This document shows positions 16,418 through 24,788 of a stretch of 64,000 nucleotides of DNA, one piece after another. A program made the translations under genes and the position numbers. Origin of the DNA: Hoylesella loescheii DSM 19665 = JCM 12249 = ATCC 15930 (lineage in GTDB: Bacteria > Bacteroidota > Bacteroidia > Bacteroidales > Bacteroidaceae); NCBI RefSeq assembly GCF_000378085.1, contig NZ_KB899210.1, positions 186,001 through 250,000 on the forward strand, read 5' to 3'. Numbering within the stretch: the first letter of the stretch is position 1; the number at the start of each line of letters is the position of its first letter. The notes under the pieces were generated by a model. The model was not told where the DNA came from and searched no databases. It saw nothing but the letters and a program-made list of their open reading frames with translations.

Positions 16418-17983
16418 ATGAGCAGACAAATAGAAAAAATCAAGGAGCTTATCGCCAAGCGCGAGCAAGCCCGTCTTGGTGGTGGCGAGAAAGCTATCGA
16501 AAAACAACACGCACGTGGCAAATACACCGCTCGCGAGCGTATAGACATGCTTGTAGACGAAGGTAGCTTCGAAGAATACGACATGTTTAAGCTGCACCGC
16601 TGCCACAACTTCGGTATGGAAAAGAAACAATACCTTGGCGACGGCGTGGTTGCTGGCTCGGCAACTGTTGACGGAAGGCTCGTGTATGTATATGCGCAAG
16701 ACTTCACGGTGAATGGTGGTTCGCTCTCAGAAACAATGTCGCAGAAGATTTGTAAGATAATGGACATGGCTATGACCATGGGTGCACCCGTTATTTGCAT
16801 GAACGACTCGGGAGGCGCACGCATACAGGAAGGCATCAACGCACTTGCTGGCTATGGCGAAATTTTTGAACGCAACATCCTTGCAAGTGGTGTAATACCC
16901 CAAATTTCGGGTATTTTCGGTCCGTGTGCAGGTGGTGCCGTGTATTCGCCAGCACTTACAGACTTCACCCTAATGATGGAAAACACGTCGTATATGTTCC
17001 TTACTGGCCCCAAGGTGGTTAAGTCGGTGACTGGCGAAGATGTGGATTCGGAGAACCTTGGTGGAGCTTCGGTACACGCAACGAAGAGTGGTGTAACACA
17101 CTTCACGGCCAAAACCGAAGAGGAAGCCATGGATATGATAAAGAAGCTGTTGAGCTATATCCCCTCGAATAACACCGAAGAGGCTCCGCGCGTGGCTTGC
17201 GACGACCCCATCAACCGCATGGATGACAGTCTGAACGACATCCTTCCCGACGACCCCAATAAGGCTTACGATATGTATAAGGTGATTACGGCTATCACCG
17301 ACAACGGCGAATTCTTCGAGGTTCAACCTAAGTTTGCCAAGAATATCATCACTGGCTTTGCTCGTTTCAATGGCCAAAGCGTGGGTATTGTGGCTAATCA
17401 GCCCTCCGCTTACGCAGGTGTGCTAGACGTGAATGCATCTAGAAAGGGTGCACGCTTCGTGAGATATTGCGACGCTTTCAACATTCCTATCGTTAGTTTG
17501 GTAGACGTTCCGGGCTTCCTTCCTGGTACAGGACAGGAATACAACGCTGTTATCTTGCATGGTGCACAGCTACTTTACGCCTACGGAGAGGCTACTGTGC
17601 CTAAGATTACTATCAACTTGCGTAAGAGTTATGGTGGTAGCCACATCGTTATGGGCTGTAAGCAACTTCGCGCCGACCTTAACTTTGCTTGGCCAACAGC
17701 TGAAATCGCCGTTATGGGTGCATCTGGTGCCGTGGCCGTTCTTTGTGCAAAGGAAGCTAAGGATAAGAAAGATGCGGGCGAAGATGTAAAGGCTTTCTTG
17801 GCCGAGAAGGAAGAAGAGTACACCGAGATGTTTGCCAATCCGTACCAAGCGGCACAATATGGCTACATCGACGACGTTATCGAACCACGCAACACGCGTT
17901 TTCGCATTTGCCGTGGCTTGGCCCAACTCGCAACCAAACGTCAGAGCTTACCCGCTAAGAAGCATGGTTGCATGCCGATGTAA
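16418..17983 (+). CDS. Acyl-CoA carboxylase/decarboxylase carboxyltransferase subunit (MmdA/PccB type)
   Basis: 521 aa, full length for MmdA or PccB. Crotonase-fold carboxyltransferase: N-half motif NDSGGARIQEG near residue 128 and ISGIFGPCAGGAVYSPALTD; C-half motif VDVPGFLPGTGQE and GGSHIVMGCKQL near residue 405. It moves CO2 between a biotin carrier and propionyl-CoA/methylmalonyl-CoA. In Bacteroidetes it belongs to the succinate-propionate pathway. Here it is followed by an OadG-tail-like peptide and a biotin carrier but not by the membrane subunit MmdB/OadB, so it could work as a carboxylase or transcarboxylase, or with a MmdB encoded elsewhere. Hence no mmdA symbol is given as certain. 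Confidence 0.88.
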   Translation: MSRQIEKIKELIAKREQARLGGGEKAIEKQHARGKYTARERIDMLVDEGSFEEYDMFKLHRCHNFGMEKKQYLGDGVVAGSATVDGRLVYVYAQDFTVNGGSLSETMSQKICKIMDMAMTMGAPVICMNDSGGARIQEGINALAGYGEIFERNILASGVIPQISGIFGPCAGGAVYSPALTDFTLMMENTSYMFLTGPKVVKSVTGEDVDSENLGGASVHATKSGVTHFTAKTEEEAMDMIKKLLSYIPSNNTEEAPRVACDDPINRMDDSLNDILPDDPNKAYDMYKVITAITDNGEFFEVQPKFAKNIITGFARFNGQSVGIVANQPSAYAGVLDVNASRKGARFVRYCDAFNIPIVSLVDVPGFLPGTGQEYNAVILHGAQLLYAYGEATVPKITINLRKSYGGSHIVMGCKQLRADLNFAWPTAEIAVMGASGAVAVLCAKEAKDKKDAGEDVKAFLAEKEEEYTEMFANPYQAAQYGYIDDVIEPRNTRFRICRGLAQLATKRQSLPAKKHGCMPM

Positions 17984-18025
17984 TAGGCAAGGCAAGTTGC
18001 AATAATTATTTATCATTATCAAGTT

Positions 18026-18184
18026 ATGGCTACGAAAGACAAGAACATCTATGCTGCCATCGCACTGGCACTTCACGAGTTCAAGGGCAATAACGTGCAC
18101 GACAAAGAGCCTGGCTTCATCACAATCAAGAAGCGAGACACCCTTTGGAATGCCAAGTTCCTTTCAATGACACAAAAACCATAA
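18026..18184 (+). CDS. 52-residue protein resembling the cytoplasmic tail of OadG/MmdD
   Basis: ATG 18026 to TAA 18184, 42 bp after mmdA and 8 bp before the biotin carrier start. The protein has no membrane segment. Its pattern (IYAAIALALHEFKG, VHDKEPGFITIK, then LWNAKFLSMTQ) matches the C-terminal cytoplasmic part of the sodium-pump gamma/delta subunit, where AAIAxAL, VHDxE, ITI and W..K are conserved and a C-terminal segment contacts the carboxyltransferase. The membrane half of that subunit is missing. I infer that it is a stand-alone assembly or tethering peptide for the carboxyltransferase. Gene reality is supported by operon position and codon pattern. Confidence 0.7.
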   Translation: MATKDKNIYAAIALALHEFKGNNVHDKEPGFITIKKRDTLWNAKFLSMTQKP

Positions 18185-18192
18185 AGCAAAGT

Positions 18193-18621
18193 ATGAAAGA
18201 ATACAAATATACCATCGATGGAAAAGAATATAAGGTGGCCATCGGTGACATCGAAGAGAATATCGCAGAGGTAACGGTTAACGGCGAAAGTTTCAAGGTT
18301 GAGATGGAGCCAGAGGCCGAACCCGAGAAGAAAAAGGTGGTTTTGGGTGCACCCGCAGCATCAGCTGCCACCGAAGAGAGTGCTGCTCCTGCCGCTAATG
18401 TTAATACGGCCAATGCCATTAAGGCTCCTCTGCCTGGCGTAATCACCGAAATTAAGGTGGCCGTTGGCGACACTGTTGCCGCTGGCGACACGCTCGTTGT
18501 GCTCGAAGCGATGAAGATGGCCAACAACATCGAGGCTGAAAAGGCTGGTAAAGTTACAGCCGTTTGTGTTAAGCAAGGCGAAAGCGTGCTTGAAGATACT
18601 CCGCTTGTTGTGGTGGAATAA
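18193..18621 (+). CDS. Biotin carboxyl carrier protein of the acyl-CoA carboxylase/decarboxylase
   Basis: 142 aa from ATG 18193, which follows the small protein by 8 bp; an in-frame ATG at 18145 lies inside the small gene. An N-terminal segment (YTIDGKEYKVAIGDIEENIA) is followed by an Ala/Pro/Glu-rich hinge and a biotinyl domain with EAMKMAN, where the second Lys... the Lys between the two Met residues is the biotinylation site, and a Gly-rich start (KAPLPGVITEIKV). It is the typical length and architecture of MmdC-like carriers. It is the last gene of the operon: a strong terminator follows at 18666. Confidence 0.92.
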   Translation: MKEYKYTIDGKEYKVAIGDIEENIAEVTVNGESFKVEMEPEAEPEKKKVVLGAPAASAATEESAAPAANVNTANAIKAPLPGVITEIKVAVGDTVAAGDTLVVLEAMKMANNIEAEKAGKVTAVCVKQGESVLEDTPLVVVE

Positions 18622-18665
18622 ACGGCAAATGTTTGCTTTTGCGTCATCAAACGCAAAGGCAGACT

Positions 18666-18725
18666 AAAAAAGATGAGCATGCAAAAGGTTTAAGTACAAC
18701 CTTATTTGCAAGCTCATCTTTTTTA
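18666..18725 (+). terminator. Terminator after the biotin carrier gene
   Basis: AAAAAAGATGAGC (from 18666) pairs with GCTCATCTTTTTT (to about 18724), extended inward by GCAAA/TTTGC. A and T tracts flank it, so it may also serve panD from the other side. It closes the operon before any mmdB/oadB gene. Confidence 0.88.
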
Positions 18726-18788
18726 TGTAGTTAGAAAAAGGCGGCCACTTTCCTATTGATGGGCATTGGCCAACGTCGCTATTATCTG

Positions 18789-19136
18789 CTATTTGGATAC
18801 CTTATTGTTTTCGGGAAACACCACGGTGGGCTTAAAAAGCTTTGCCTCTTCAAAGTCCATGAGGGCATAAGACATGATGATAACCGTGTCGCCCACCAAT
18901 ACCTTACGAGCAGCTGCTCCGTTAAGGCATATCTCGCCACTGCCACGTTCGCCCTTAATGATGTAGGTTTCAAACCTCTCGCCATTATTGTTGTCTACAA
19001 TCTGCACCTTTTCGCCTGCAATCATGTTGGCAGCATCCAGCAAATCTTCGTCTATGGTGATGCTACCCATGTAATTGATGTTGGCCTCGGTAACCGTCAC
19101 ACAGTGCAGCTTTGATTTCAACACTTCGATAAGCAT
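18789..19136 (-). CDS. panD: Aspartate 1-decarboxylase
   Basis: 115 aa. Makes beta-alanine from L-aspartate for pantothenate and CoA. It is a pyruvoyl enzyme that self-cleaves between Gly24 and Ser25; YMGSITID places exactly that pair at 24-25. Other conserved parts: [50 protein letters not shown]. It lies 6 bp after panC in the same operon. Confidence 0.97.
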   Translation of the reverse strand: MLIEVLKSKLHCVTVTEANINYMGSITIDEDLLDAANMIAGEKVQIVDNNNGERFETYIIKGERGSGEICLNGAAARKVLVGDTVIIMSYALMDFEEAKLFKPTVVFPENNKVSK

Positions 19137-19142
19137 ATTCTT

Positions 19143-19994
19143 TTATCCTTTATATTTAATGTGGTCAATTAATCGAATGGGTGTTTCGCCACAATAAACG
19201 GTGATGCAACCAACCACGTATGGGCTGTCGTTCCAATTATCGAGGTCGGTCAGTGTTAGGCCATCAACGATGGAGAAGTATTCCACTTCCAGTCCCTCGT
19301 GTGCGTTTATGTCGCTTATAACCCAGTTTCGCGTTTCTTCAAGCGTAAGGGTCTTAGCCTTGTCAAGGCTTTCCCTTAATGTTTTGTAGATGTTGGCGGC
19401 CAGCTTGCGCTCATTGGCGGTAAGCCTTTCGTTCCTCGAACTCATCGCTAAGCCACTTTCTTCTCTCACGATTGGGCATTCAACGATCTCGATGCTGCTA
19501 CCCACAAACTCCACTAAACGTTTTATCACGGCAATCTGTTGCCAATCTTTCTCACCGAAATAAGCTTTGTCGGGCTGCACGATTTCGAACAAACGACTCA
19601 CCACCTGACATACGCCGTTGAAATGTCCTGGGCGTTTTGCGCCCTCCATCACCGTTGTTACGGGTGGAAAATCAAACACGCGCGTATCGGGAGTTGGGTA
19701 AATCTCGTCCACCGAAGGAGCAAACACGTAGTCGGCACCCATCTTCTCGAGCATCTCACAGTCGGCCTCCAAGGTTTGGGGGTAATGTTCAAGGTCGCTT
19801 TTGTCGTTAAACTGTGTGGGGTTAAGGAAAATGCTAACGACAGTAACGTCGTTATCTTTCACCGAACGCTCCACCAATGACGCATGTCCAGCATGCAAAG
19901 CACCCATCGTAGGTACGAAACCGATGGTGGAATGTTGTTTCCTATCCCAAGACAAGGCATCTTGCAGGTCTACAATCTTTGTAAAAACTTTCAT
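19143..19994 (-). CDS. panC: Pantothenate synthetase
   Basis: 283 aa from ATG 19994; an ATG at 20021 adds nine residues that are not part of the family's start. Joins pantoate and beta-alanine with ATP. Motifs: [16 protein letters not shown] (HIGH-type nucleotide site), [43 protein letters not shown], and MSSRNERL (KMSKS-like loop). It is transcribed before panD. panB is not in this window. Confidence 0.96.
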   Translation of the reverse strand: MKVFTKIVDLQDALSWDRKQHSTIGFVPTMGALHAGHASLVERSVKDNDVTVVSIFLNPTQFNDKSDLEHYPQTLEADCEMLEKMGADYVFAPSVDEIYPTPDTRVFDFPPVTTVMEGAKRPGHFNGVCQVVSRLFEIVQPDKAYFGEKDWQQIAVIKRLVEFVGSSIEIVECPIVREESGLAMSSRNERLTANERKLAANIYKTLRESLDKAKTLTLEETRNWVISDINAHEGLEVEYFSIVDGLTLTDLDNWNDSPYVVGCITVYCGETPIRLIDHIKYKG

Positions 19995-20132
19995 TGCTAT
20001 GTATCTTCTAAGCGCATGCAAAATAACTGCTTTTTTCTTAAATAAGAAAGAATATCATTAAAAATATACCAAAAAGCAATGCCATGAACTTCAAATAGCA
20101 AGCGTTTCGCCCTGTTTCTCAATGTTTTTTTG

Positions 20133-20140
20133 TACCTTTG
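20133..20140 (+). promoter_or_regulatory. -7 box of the glycogen synthase gene promoter
   Basis: TACCTTTG lies downstream of an in-frame ATG at 20122, so the start must be the later ATG at 20194. Confidence 0.6.
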
Positions 20141-20193
20141 TAGTCGGTTTTAAGAAGTGGGATGCAAGCCATCCTATCAAAACAAAGTCAAGT

Positions 20194-21003
20194 ATGTCAA
20201 AAAAAATCTTATTCATTAATCAGGAGATAACCCCGTATGTTCCCGAAACGGAAATGTCTCTAATGGGCTACAATGTGCCACTTAACGTCCAAGAAGCGGG
20301 CTACGAGATACGTACGTTCATGCCTAAGTGGGGAAACATCAACGAACGACGCGGACAACTCCACGAGGTAATACGCCTTTCGGGTGTTAATCTCATTATC
20401 GACGAAACCGATCACCCACTTATTATCAAGGTGGCGTCTATTCCCTCGACAAGGATTCAGGTGTATTTCATTGACAACGATGACTATTTCATGAAGCGCC
20501 AGATGGCTCTCGACGAAAACGGAGCACCTTATGCCGATAACGGACAACGTGCTATCTTCTTCGCCAGAGGTGTCTTGGAGACCGTTAAAAAACTGCGTTG
20601 GAACCCCGACATCATTCATTGCCAAGGCTGGATGGCTGCATATATCCCTGTGCTTATCAAGAAGGCGTTCAAAGACGAACCCGCTTTCGCCAATACAAAA
20701 GTAGTGACCTCGCTATTCAACCATGGTTTGGAAGGACAGCTAGGGCAAAACTTTAAGAAGACATTGGAGTATAAGTCGATAAAGGGAACTGCGCTATCAG
20801 AGTTTAACAGCGAGTTTGATTACTGTGAACTGGAAAAGTTGGCCATCGCTTTTAGCGACGGTGTGATTGAAGGCAGCGAGGGAATAAAGCAGACTTTGCT
20901 AGATTTTGCCGACCAGAAGGGCATTCCCGTGTTGAAATATCCTGGTCAAGACTTTACCGGACCTTATCAAAAGTTTTACGAGGCGATTTATCCCGAAAAG
21001 TGA
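20194..21003 (+). CDS. GT5-type glycogen/starch synthase, catalytic N-domain only
   Basis: 269 aa. It matches only the N-terminal Rossmann domain of GT5 glycogen synthases: KKILFINQEITPYVPETEMSL, DNGQRAIFFARGVLETVKKL, PDIIHCQGWMAAYIPVL, and FNHGLEGQ. The C-terminal GT1-like nucleotide-sugar domain is absent and the gene ends cleanly with a short spacer before the DUF4270 gene. Such single-domain forms are common in Bacteroidales. The canonical N-terminal KxGG loop is not visible. It may be a glycogen-binding or regulatory relative and not a complete synthase. Confidence 0.8.
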   Translation: MSKKILFINQEITPYVPETEMSLMGYNVPLNVQEAGYEIRTFMPKWGNINERRGQLHEVIRLSGVNLIIDETDHPLIIKVASIPSTRIQVYFIDNDDYFMKRQMALDENGAPYADNGQRAIFFARGVLETVKKLRWNPDIIHCQGWMAAYIPVLIKKAFKDEPAFANTKVVTSLFNHGLEGQLGQNFKKTLEYKSIKGTALSEFNSEFDYCELEKLAIAFSDGVIEGSEGIKQTLLDFADQKGIPVLKYPGQDFTGPYQKFYEAIYPEK

Positions 21004-21038
21004 TGTATGCCTCTTCCCATTCTATACACTGAACGAAC

Positions 21039-22436
21039 ATGAACTTAAAAGCAATTATTCCTATCGCCTTCATGGCGCTTGCCATCGTAGGTTGCGACGA
21101 TAACACCGGCACATTGGGCAACTCGCTCATCAAGGATGGCAGCTTTATGGTAGCCACCGACTCGTTTGCGGTAGCTAGTAGCACTGTGGCTGTTGACTCG
21201 GTGCTATCTAAAAACACCATCGCTTATCTTGGATATGTGCGTGATCCTGAAACAGGTTCGTACATAACTGGTGACGGAATGATACAGTTGCACAGCTTAG
21301 CCGACCTTGGTTTGCCTGTAAAAGACAGCATCGTTAGCAGGCTAGGCCGTGATATTATTGCCGATTCGTGCGAGCTGTTCTTGCCTCTTGCCAAGTCGTA
21401 TGGCGACTCAACGAGGGTGATGACATTCAATTTGCATGAGTTGCAGAAGCCTATGCTTGAGACAAGGGCCTTTTATACCAACTTCGACCCTGAGGCTAAT
21501 GGCTATCTACGCACCACTAATGCAATTAATAAGGACGTGAGCTACACGCTAACATCTAAGGCAGGTAAGTCTAAAGGCATTCTTATTCGTATGAACGAAG
21601 AGTACGTGGCCAAAGACGGAACGCCTTACAACAACTTCGGTTCGTACATATTGCAGACCTATTATAAGCATCCTGAGTATTTCAAGAATACTTATAGCTT
21701 CCTCACCAATGTGCTTCCCGGCTTTTATCTCAAGCATAAGGGTGGGCTAGGAGCAATGGCACATGTGGAAGGTAGCTTGCTCAACGTGTTCTATCGTTCG
21801 AAGATTAAGGGCAAGGACTCTACCACTTGGGTATCGTTTGCTGGTACCGAAGAGGTTTTACAGCATACCAAGATAACCAATACGGCGGCTAATGCCACTT
21901 TGCTTGCCGATAGCAAGTACACTTATCTGAAAACGCCTGCGGGCTTCTTCACGCAACTTACCATCCCCGTAGAGGAGTTGGAGCGTGGCCATCATGGCGA
22001 AAACATCAACTTGGTGAAGCTATCGGTACCACGTGTCAATAACTCTACACAAAGCGAAAACGCTCTTGATGCAGCTACAAACGTGTTGCTGTTGCCTGTA
22101 GACAGTGTGGACAGCTTCTTTAAGCAAGACATATTGATGGACAATAAGGTGTCGTTCTTGGGATCGCTAGTGGCCAATACCTACACGTTTAACAATATCG
22201 CCAATGTGATAAACGTGATGAAGAAAGCCGATCGCAATAATCCCAACTGGAATAAGCTGATGATTGTGCCCGTAACCGTTTCTACGGTCACGCGTCGTTC
22301 GCAGTCGGGTGGCAACGAAACGGTAATCACAAAGATTGTGCATAACATGTCGCTAACCAGCACCAAGCTGCTTAAAGGCACTAGTGCACAGGATAGTCCC
22401 ATCAAACTTAGCGTGATTTACACCAAGGTTCAATAA
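21039..22436 (+). CDS. DUF4270 lipoprotein
   Basis: 465 aa. Lipoprotein signal with lipobox AIVGC (Cys19), then the early DUF4270 pattern NTGTLGNSLIKDGSF, AVDSVLSKNTIAYLGYVRDPETGSY and the C-terminal KLSVIYTKV. Most of the body is beta-rich with Ser/Thr. It is a surface or periplasmic lipoprotein of Bacteroidetes, often next to the single-domain glycogen synthase, as here (35 bp downstream of it). Function not known. A terminator follows at 22631. Confidence 0.85.
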   Translation: MNLKAIIPIAFMALAIVGCDDNTGTLGNSLIKDGSFMVATDSFAVASSTVAVDSVLSKNTIAYLGYVRDPETGSYITGDGMIQLHSLADLGLPVKDSIVSRLGRDIIADSCELFLPLAKSYGDSTRVMTFNLHELQKPMLETRAFYTNFDPEANGYLRTTNAINKDVSYTLTSKAGKSKGILIRMNEEYVAKDGTPYNNFGSYILQTYYKHPEYFKNTYSFLTNVLPGFYLKHKGGLGAMAHVEGSLLNVFYRSKIKGKDSTTWVSFAGTEEVLQHTKITNTAANATLLADSKYTYLKTPAGFFTQLTIPVEELERGHHGENINLVKLSVPRVNNSTQSENALDAATNVLLLPVDSVDSFFKQDILMDNKVSFLGSLVANTYTFNNIANVINVMKKADRNNPNWNKLMIVPVTVSTVTRRSQSGGNETVITKIVHNMSLTSTKLLKGTSAQDSPIKLSVIYTKVQ

Positions 22437-22630
22437 CCCAAAGGTGTTCAGGGATGGCCGACAATTTTATAGAGAACAAGAATCAAGAATACGAGGAGCG
22501 AAAAAAGAAATGGCTGAAAAGCCAACAACGTTATCCCGTAAACTTGCCTGGAAACAGGAAGAAGACATAACTCAGGCTGTATTTTCAAAGCGAGTGGTGT
22601 TTCAAATGCCTCATTTAGGAAATACGCCTA

Positions 22631-22672
22631 CGTAAAAAGGAGGATCGAATTATGCGTTTCCTCCTTTTTACG
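22631..22672 (+). terminator. Terminator after the DUF4270 gene
   Basis: CGTAAAAAGGAGGA (22631-22644) and TCCTCCTTTTTACG (22659-22672) form a perfect 14-bp stem with a 14-base loop. The space between the DUF4270 stop and this hairpin (22437-22630) shows no supported gene. Confidence 0.85.
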
Positions 22673-22700
22673 TTTATCATTTAAGAAGGAAATAAACACA

Positions 22701-23336
22701 ATGGCAGTATCGTCTGTGCAACTAGACTTGATGGAGTTTGTAGAACAAAACATCCTTCCACGTTATAATCAGTTCGACCGCGCGCACAACATGGCTCATG
22801 TTATGCGAGTGATAAAACGTGCGTTGGTATTGGCCCAGAAGATTGGAGCTGATGTCAACATGGCATACGTGGCTGCTGCCTACCACGATTTGGGCCTTGA
22901 AGGTCCGCGGGCAATACACCACATCACCAGTGGAAAGATATTAATGGCCGACCAACGCTTGCGTAAATGGTTTACCAAAGAGCAACTCGTTACGATGAAA
23001 GAGGCCGTTGAAGACCATCGAGCATCTAGTTCGCGTTCGCCTCGAAGTATCTATGGTAGGATAACTGCCGAGGCCGATAGGGACTTAGAACCAGAAGTGG
23101 TGTTCAGACGAACCGTACAATATGGCCTAACCCATTATCCCGAATTGGGAAAAGAGGCACAGTGGGAACGCTTCGACCGACATCTTACAGAGAAATATTC
23201 TAACTCTGGCTATATCAAATTGTGGATACCAGGGTCGATAAACGAGCAATATCTCAACGAAATTCGCAATATCTTGCCCAACAAAATACTGTTACGCCAA
23301 TGGTTCGACCGTCTATTTGAAGACGAAACACATTGA
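22701..23336 (+). CDS. HD-domain phosphohydrolase
   Basis: 211 aa. HD-superfamily pattern: H in HNMAHVMRVI near residue 30, the HD pair in AAAYHDLGLEG near residue 63, then HH..S and EAVEDHR. Such proteins are metal-dependent phosphohydrolases acting on nucleotides or nucleotide second messengers. It lies in isolation between the DUF4270 terminator and array A2. Substrate cannot be told. An extra C-terminal helical part (WERFDRHLTEKY onwards) is usual for this group. Confidence 0.85.
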   Translation: MAVSSVQLDLMEFVEQNILPRYNQFDRAHNMAHVMRVIKRALVLAQKIGADVNMAYVAAAYHDLGLEGPRAIHHITSGKILMADQRLRKWFTKEQLVTMKEAVEDHRASSSRSPRSIYGRITAEADRDLEPEVVFRRTVQYGLTHYPELGKEAQWERFDRHLTEKYSNSGYIKLWIPGSINEQYLNEIRNILPNKILLRQWFDRLFEDETH

Positions 23337-23544
23337 GAGATGATATTAAGGCTTGTTTTAAAAACTGCCTAAAAAGTTATTCCTTGCGTGCTATATATCA
23401 ATGTGCTGTGGTCGATGAAATAGTGAATTACCCACGAAAAGCAATAGCAAGCCTACATCGTTAAGGCTTCTAATACCCAGGTTTTACATATTTCCTAAGC
23501 CCATTTTTCATACTTTGTTAGGGCGAAATTCGTTACGCGTTTCG

Positions 23545-23717
23545 CTACAAAAGGGCTTGTAGTCACGCTACAGACAAGTTGTACTGACACTACAAACAAA
23601 TTGTAGCCACACTACAAGCAAATTGTAGCTACACTACAAGCAAATTGTAGCTACACTACAAGCAAATTGTAGTGACACTACAAAAGGTTTGTAGCCGCCC
23701 TACCAACTCTTTGGTAG
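23545..23717. repeat. Family A inverted-hexamer array, copy A2 (16 half-sites)
   Basis: Half-sites start at 23545 (CTACAA), 23557, 23568, 23579, 23590, 23601, 23612, 23623, 23634, 23645, 23656, 23667, 23678, 23689, 23700 (CTACCA) and 23712 (TGGTAG). Orientation alternates strictly. All steps are 11 bp except the first and last, 12 bp. The centre has near-identical 22-bp units (AAATTGTAGCTACACTACAA). It is the longest copy and lies 56 bp before the promoter of the RNA upstream of ribE. Its central units are so alike that recent expansion is likely. Confidence 0.92.
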
Positions 23718-23772
23718 GCAGCGTTATGTCTGTTTTTACCATTTTTTTAGGTCGTAATTTGCCCAGCGATTA

Positions 23773-23804
23773 TTTGGTAATATCGCTGAAAACGCTTACC
23801 TTTG
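23773..23804 (+). promoter_or_regulatory. Promoter of the ncRNA/ribE leader
   Basis: TTTG (23773-23776), 20 bases, TACCTTTG (23797-23804): a full-consensus Bacteroidetes promoter. Transcription should begin near 23809, which puts the RNA start just before the closing stem. Confidence 0.85.
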
Positions 23805-23808
23805 CACT

Positions 23809-24011
23809 GCAAAAAGAGACAGATATGGGGGTTGTATCGATTTGATTGGGGTACTCTTCAAAATAAAATCGAAAACCGAGAAGAATTCTTTTGCTAATGG
23901 CGGGCCACGACCTTCGGGTTAGCTGTAAAGCCGGTGGATTACAAAGGCGGGGAACTCTCAAATCATGTATAGCTCAGAGTTTTCATCACATCATCGGTAC
24001 GACCCTTTTTT
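23809..24011 (+). ncRNA. Structured non-coding RNA, 6S-RNA-like candidate, upstream of ribE
   Basis: Behind a consensus promoter, bases 23829-23841 (GGGTTGTATCGAT) pair with 23993-24005 (ATCGGTACGACCC, 13 contiguous pairs, two of them G-U), then three more pairs after a bulge. This closes a rod of about 177 nt. A second small stem pairs 23853-23857 with 23976-23980, and a UUCG tetraloop hairpin (GACC-TTCG-GGTT near 23908) lies at the tip side. A run of six T follows the closing stem. Size and end-to-end closure suggest 6S RNA. It does not carry the FMN riboswitch core, nor RNase P, SRP or tmRNA signatures. An alternative is an uncharacterised leader controlling ribE. Confidence 0.5.
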
Positions 24012-24015
24012 ATAT

Positions 24016-24046
24016 TAGGCAGGAGTTTCTTCCTGCCTATTTTTTT
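24016..24046 (+). terminator. Terminator between the ncRNA and ribE
   Basis: TAGGCAGGA (24016-24024) pairs with TCCTGCCTA (24031-24039) and is followed by seven T. It ends the RNA before the ribE ATG (24096), or acts as an attenuator if the RNA is a leader. Confidence 0.85.
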
Positions 24047-24095
24047 GAAGCTCGCGATTTATTATTATACGATTACCAATTAAAGAACTTGCAAT

Positions 24096-24704
24096 ATGTT
24101 TTCAGGCATAGTAGAAGAGATGGCTACGTTGGTGGCTATGAAACGATATGAAGAGAATATCGACTTTACGTTTAAGTCTACCTTCACCCATGAGTTGAAG
24201 ATAGACCAAAGCGTTGCGCACAATGGCGTGTGCCTAACGGTTATTGAGTTGGATGGCGACAACTACACGGTTACGGCTATGAAAGAAACCTTGATTAAGT
24301 CGAACCTCAGACTGCTGGAGGTGGGAGACAAGGTGAACATTGAGCGTTCGATGAAAATGAATGGCCGACTAGACGGACACATCGTGCAGGGACATGTGGA
24401 CACCACGGCAACATGTATAGCAATGGAAGACGCGGAAGGCTCAACCTATTTTACCTTCGAATATGCTTTTAATCCCGAACAAGTAGGCCGCGGATATTTC
24501 ACGGTAGATAAGGGTTCGGTTACTGTTAATGGCGTGTCGCTTACGGTGGTGAGTCCCACCGAATGTACGTTTAAGGTGGCCATTATACCTTACACGAGAG
24601 AAAACACCAACTTTTGCGACATCAAAGTTGGGTCGGTGGTGAACTTAGAGTTTGATATCTTGGGCAAGTACATCGCCCGCATGCAAAGCCTTTCAGGAAA
24701 ATAA
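24096..24704 (+). CDS. ribE: Riboflavin synthase alpha chain
   Basis: 202 aa. Begins MFSGIVEEMATL as in the family and has two lumazine-binding repeats, seen as VAHNGVCLTVIE (residues about 45) and VTVNGVSLTVVSP (about 145), each with the substrate-binding serine or cysteine region. Dismutates two 6,7-dimethyl-8-ribityllumazine to riboflavin. It is monocistronic, in front of a convergent TfoX-like gene. Expression could depend on read-through of the terminator at 24016 or on a promoter that I cannot identify. Confidence 0.95.
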   Translation: MFSGIVEEMATLVAMKRYEENIDFTFKSTFTHELKIDQSVAHNGVCLTVIELDGDNYTVTAMKETLIKSNLRLLEVGDKVNIERSMKMNGRLDGHIVQGHVDTTATCIAMEDAEGSTYFTFEYAFNPEQVGRGYFTVDKGSVTVNGVSLTVVSPTECTFKVAIIPYTRENTNFCDIKVGSVVNLEFDILGKYIARMQSLSGK

Positions 24705-24788
24705 TCAAGTGTTTACTGCTCGGCACGAGCCGTAATGGCACATTTTCCCTTATCTTATGTCCGTGTTCGAGTCTCGAAAGAAACGCCC

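Noticed and set aside
20194..21003. Truncated (pseudogene) glycogen synthase
   Set aside because: The frame is intact, has its own promoter and ends neatly before the DUF4270 gene; single-domain forms are common in Bacteroidales.
22444..22635. Small gene between DUF4270 and its terminator
   Set aside because: The frame has no recognisable composition, lies within the transcript tail and ends at the terminator stem.
23545..23717. The repetitive array as a CRISPR array
   Set aside because: Units are contiguous 22-bp inverted repeats without unique spacers, no leader was seen, and no cas gene lies anywhere in the window.
23820..24010. RNase P, SRP RNA or tmRNA
   Set aside because: The GAGGAAAGTCCGGGC core of RNase P, the SRP GGAAGGAAGCAGCC-type loop, and the tmRNA tRNA-like ends with resume frame are all missing.
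23820..24090. FMN riboswitch before ribE
   Set aside because: The conserved FMN-aptamer core is not present; only short resemblances such as GGTGGATT occur, in the wrong order.
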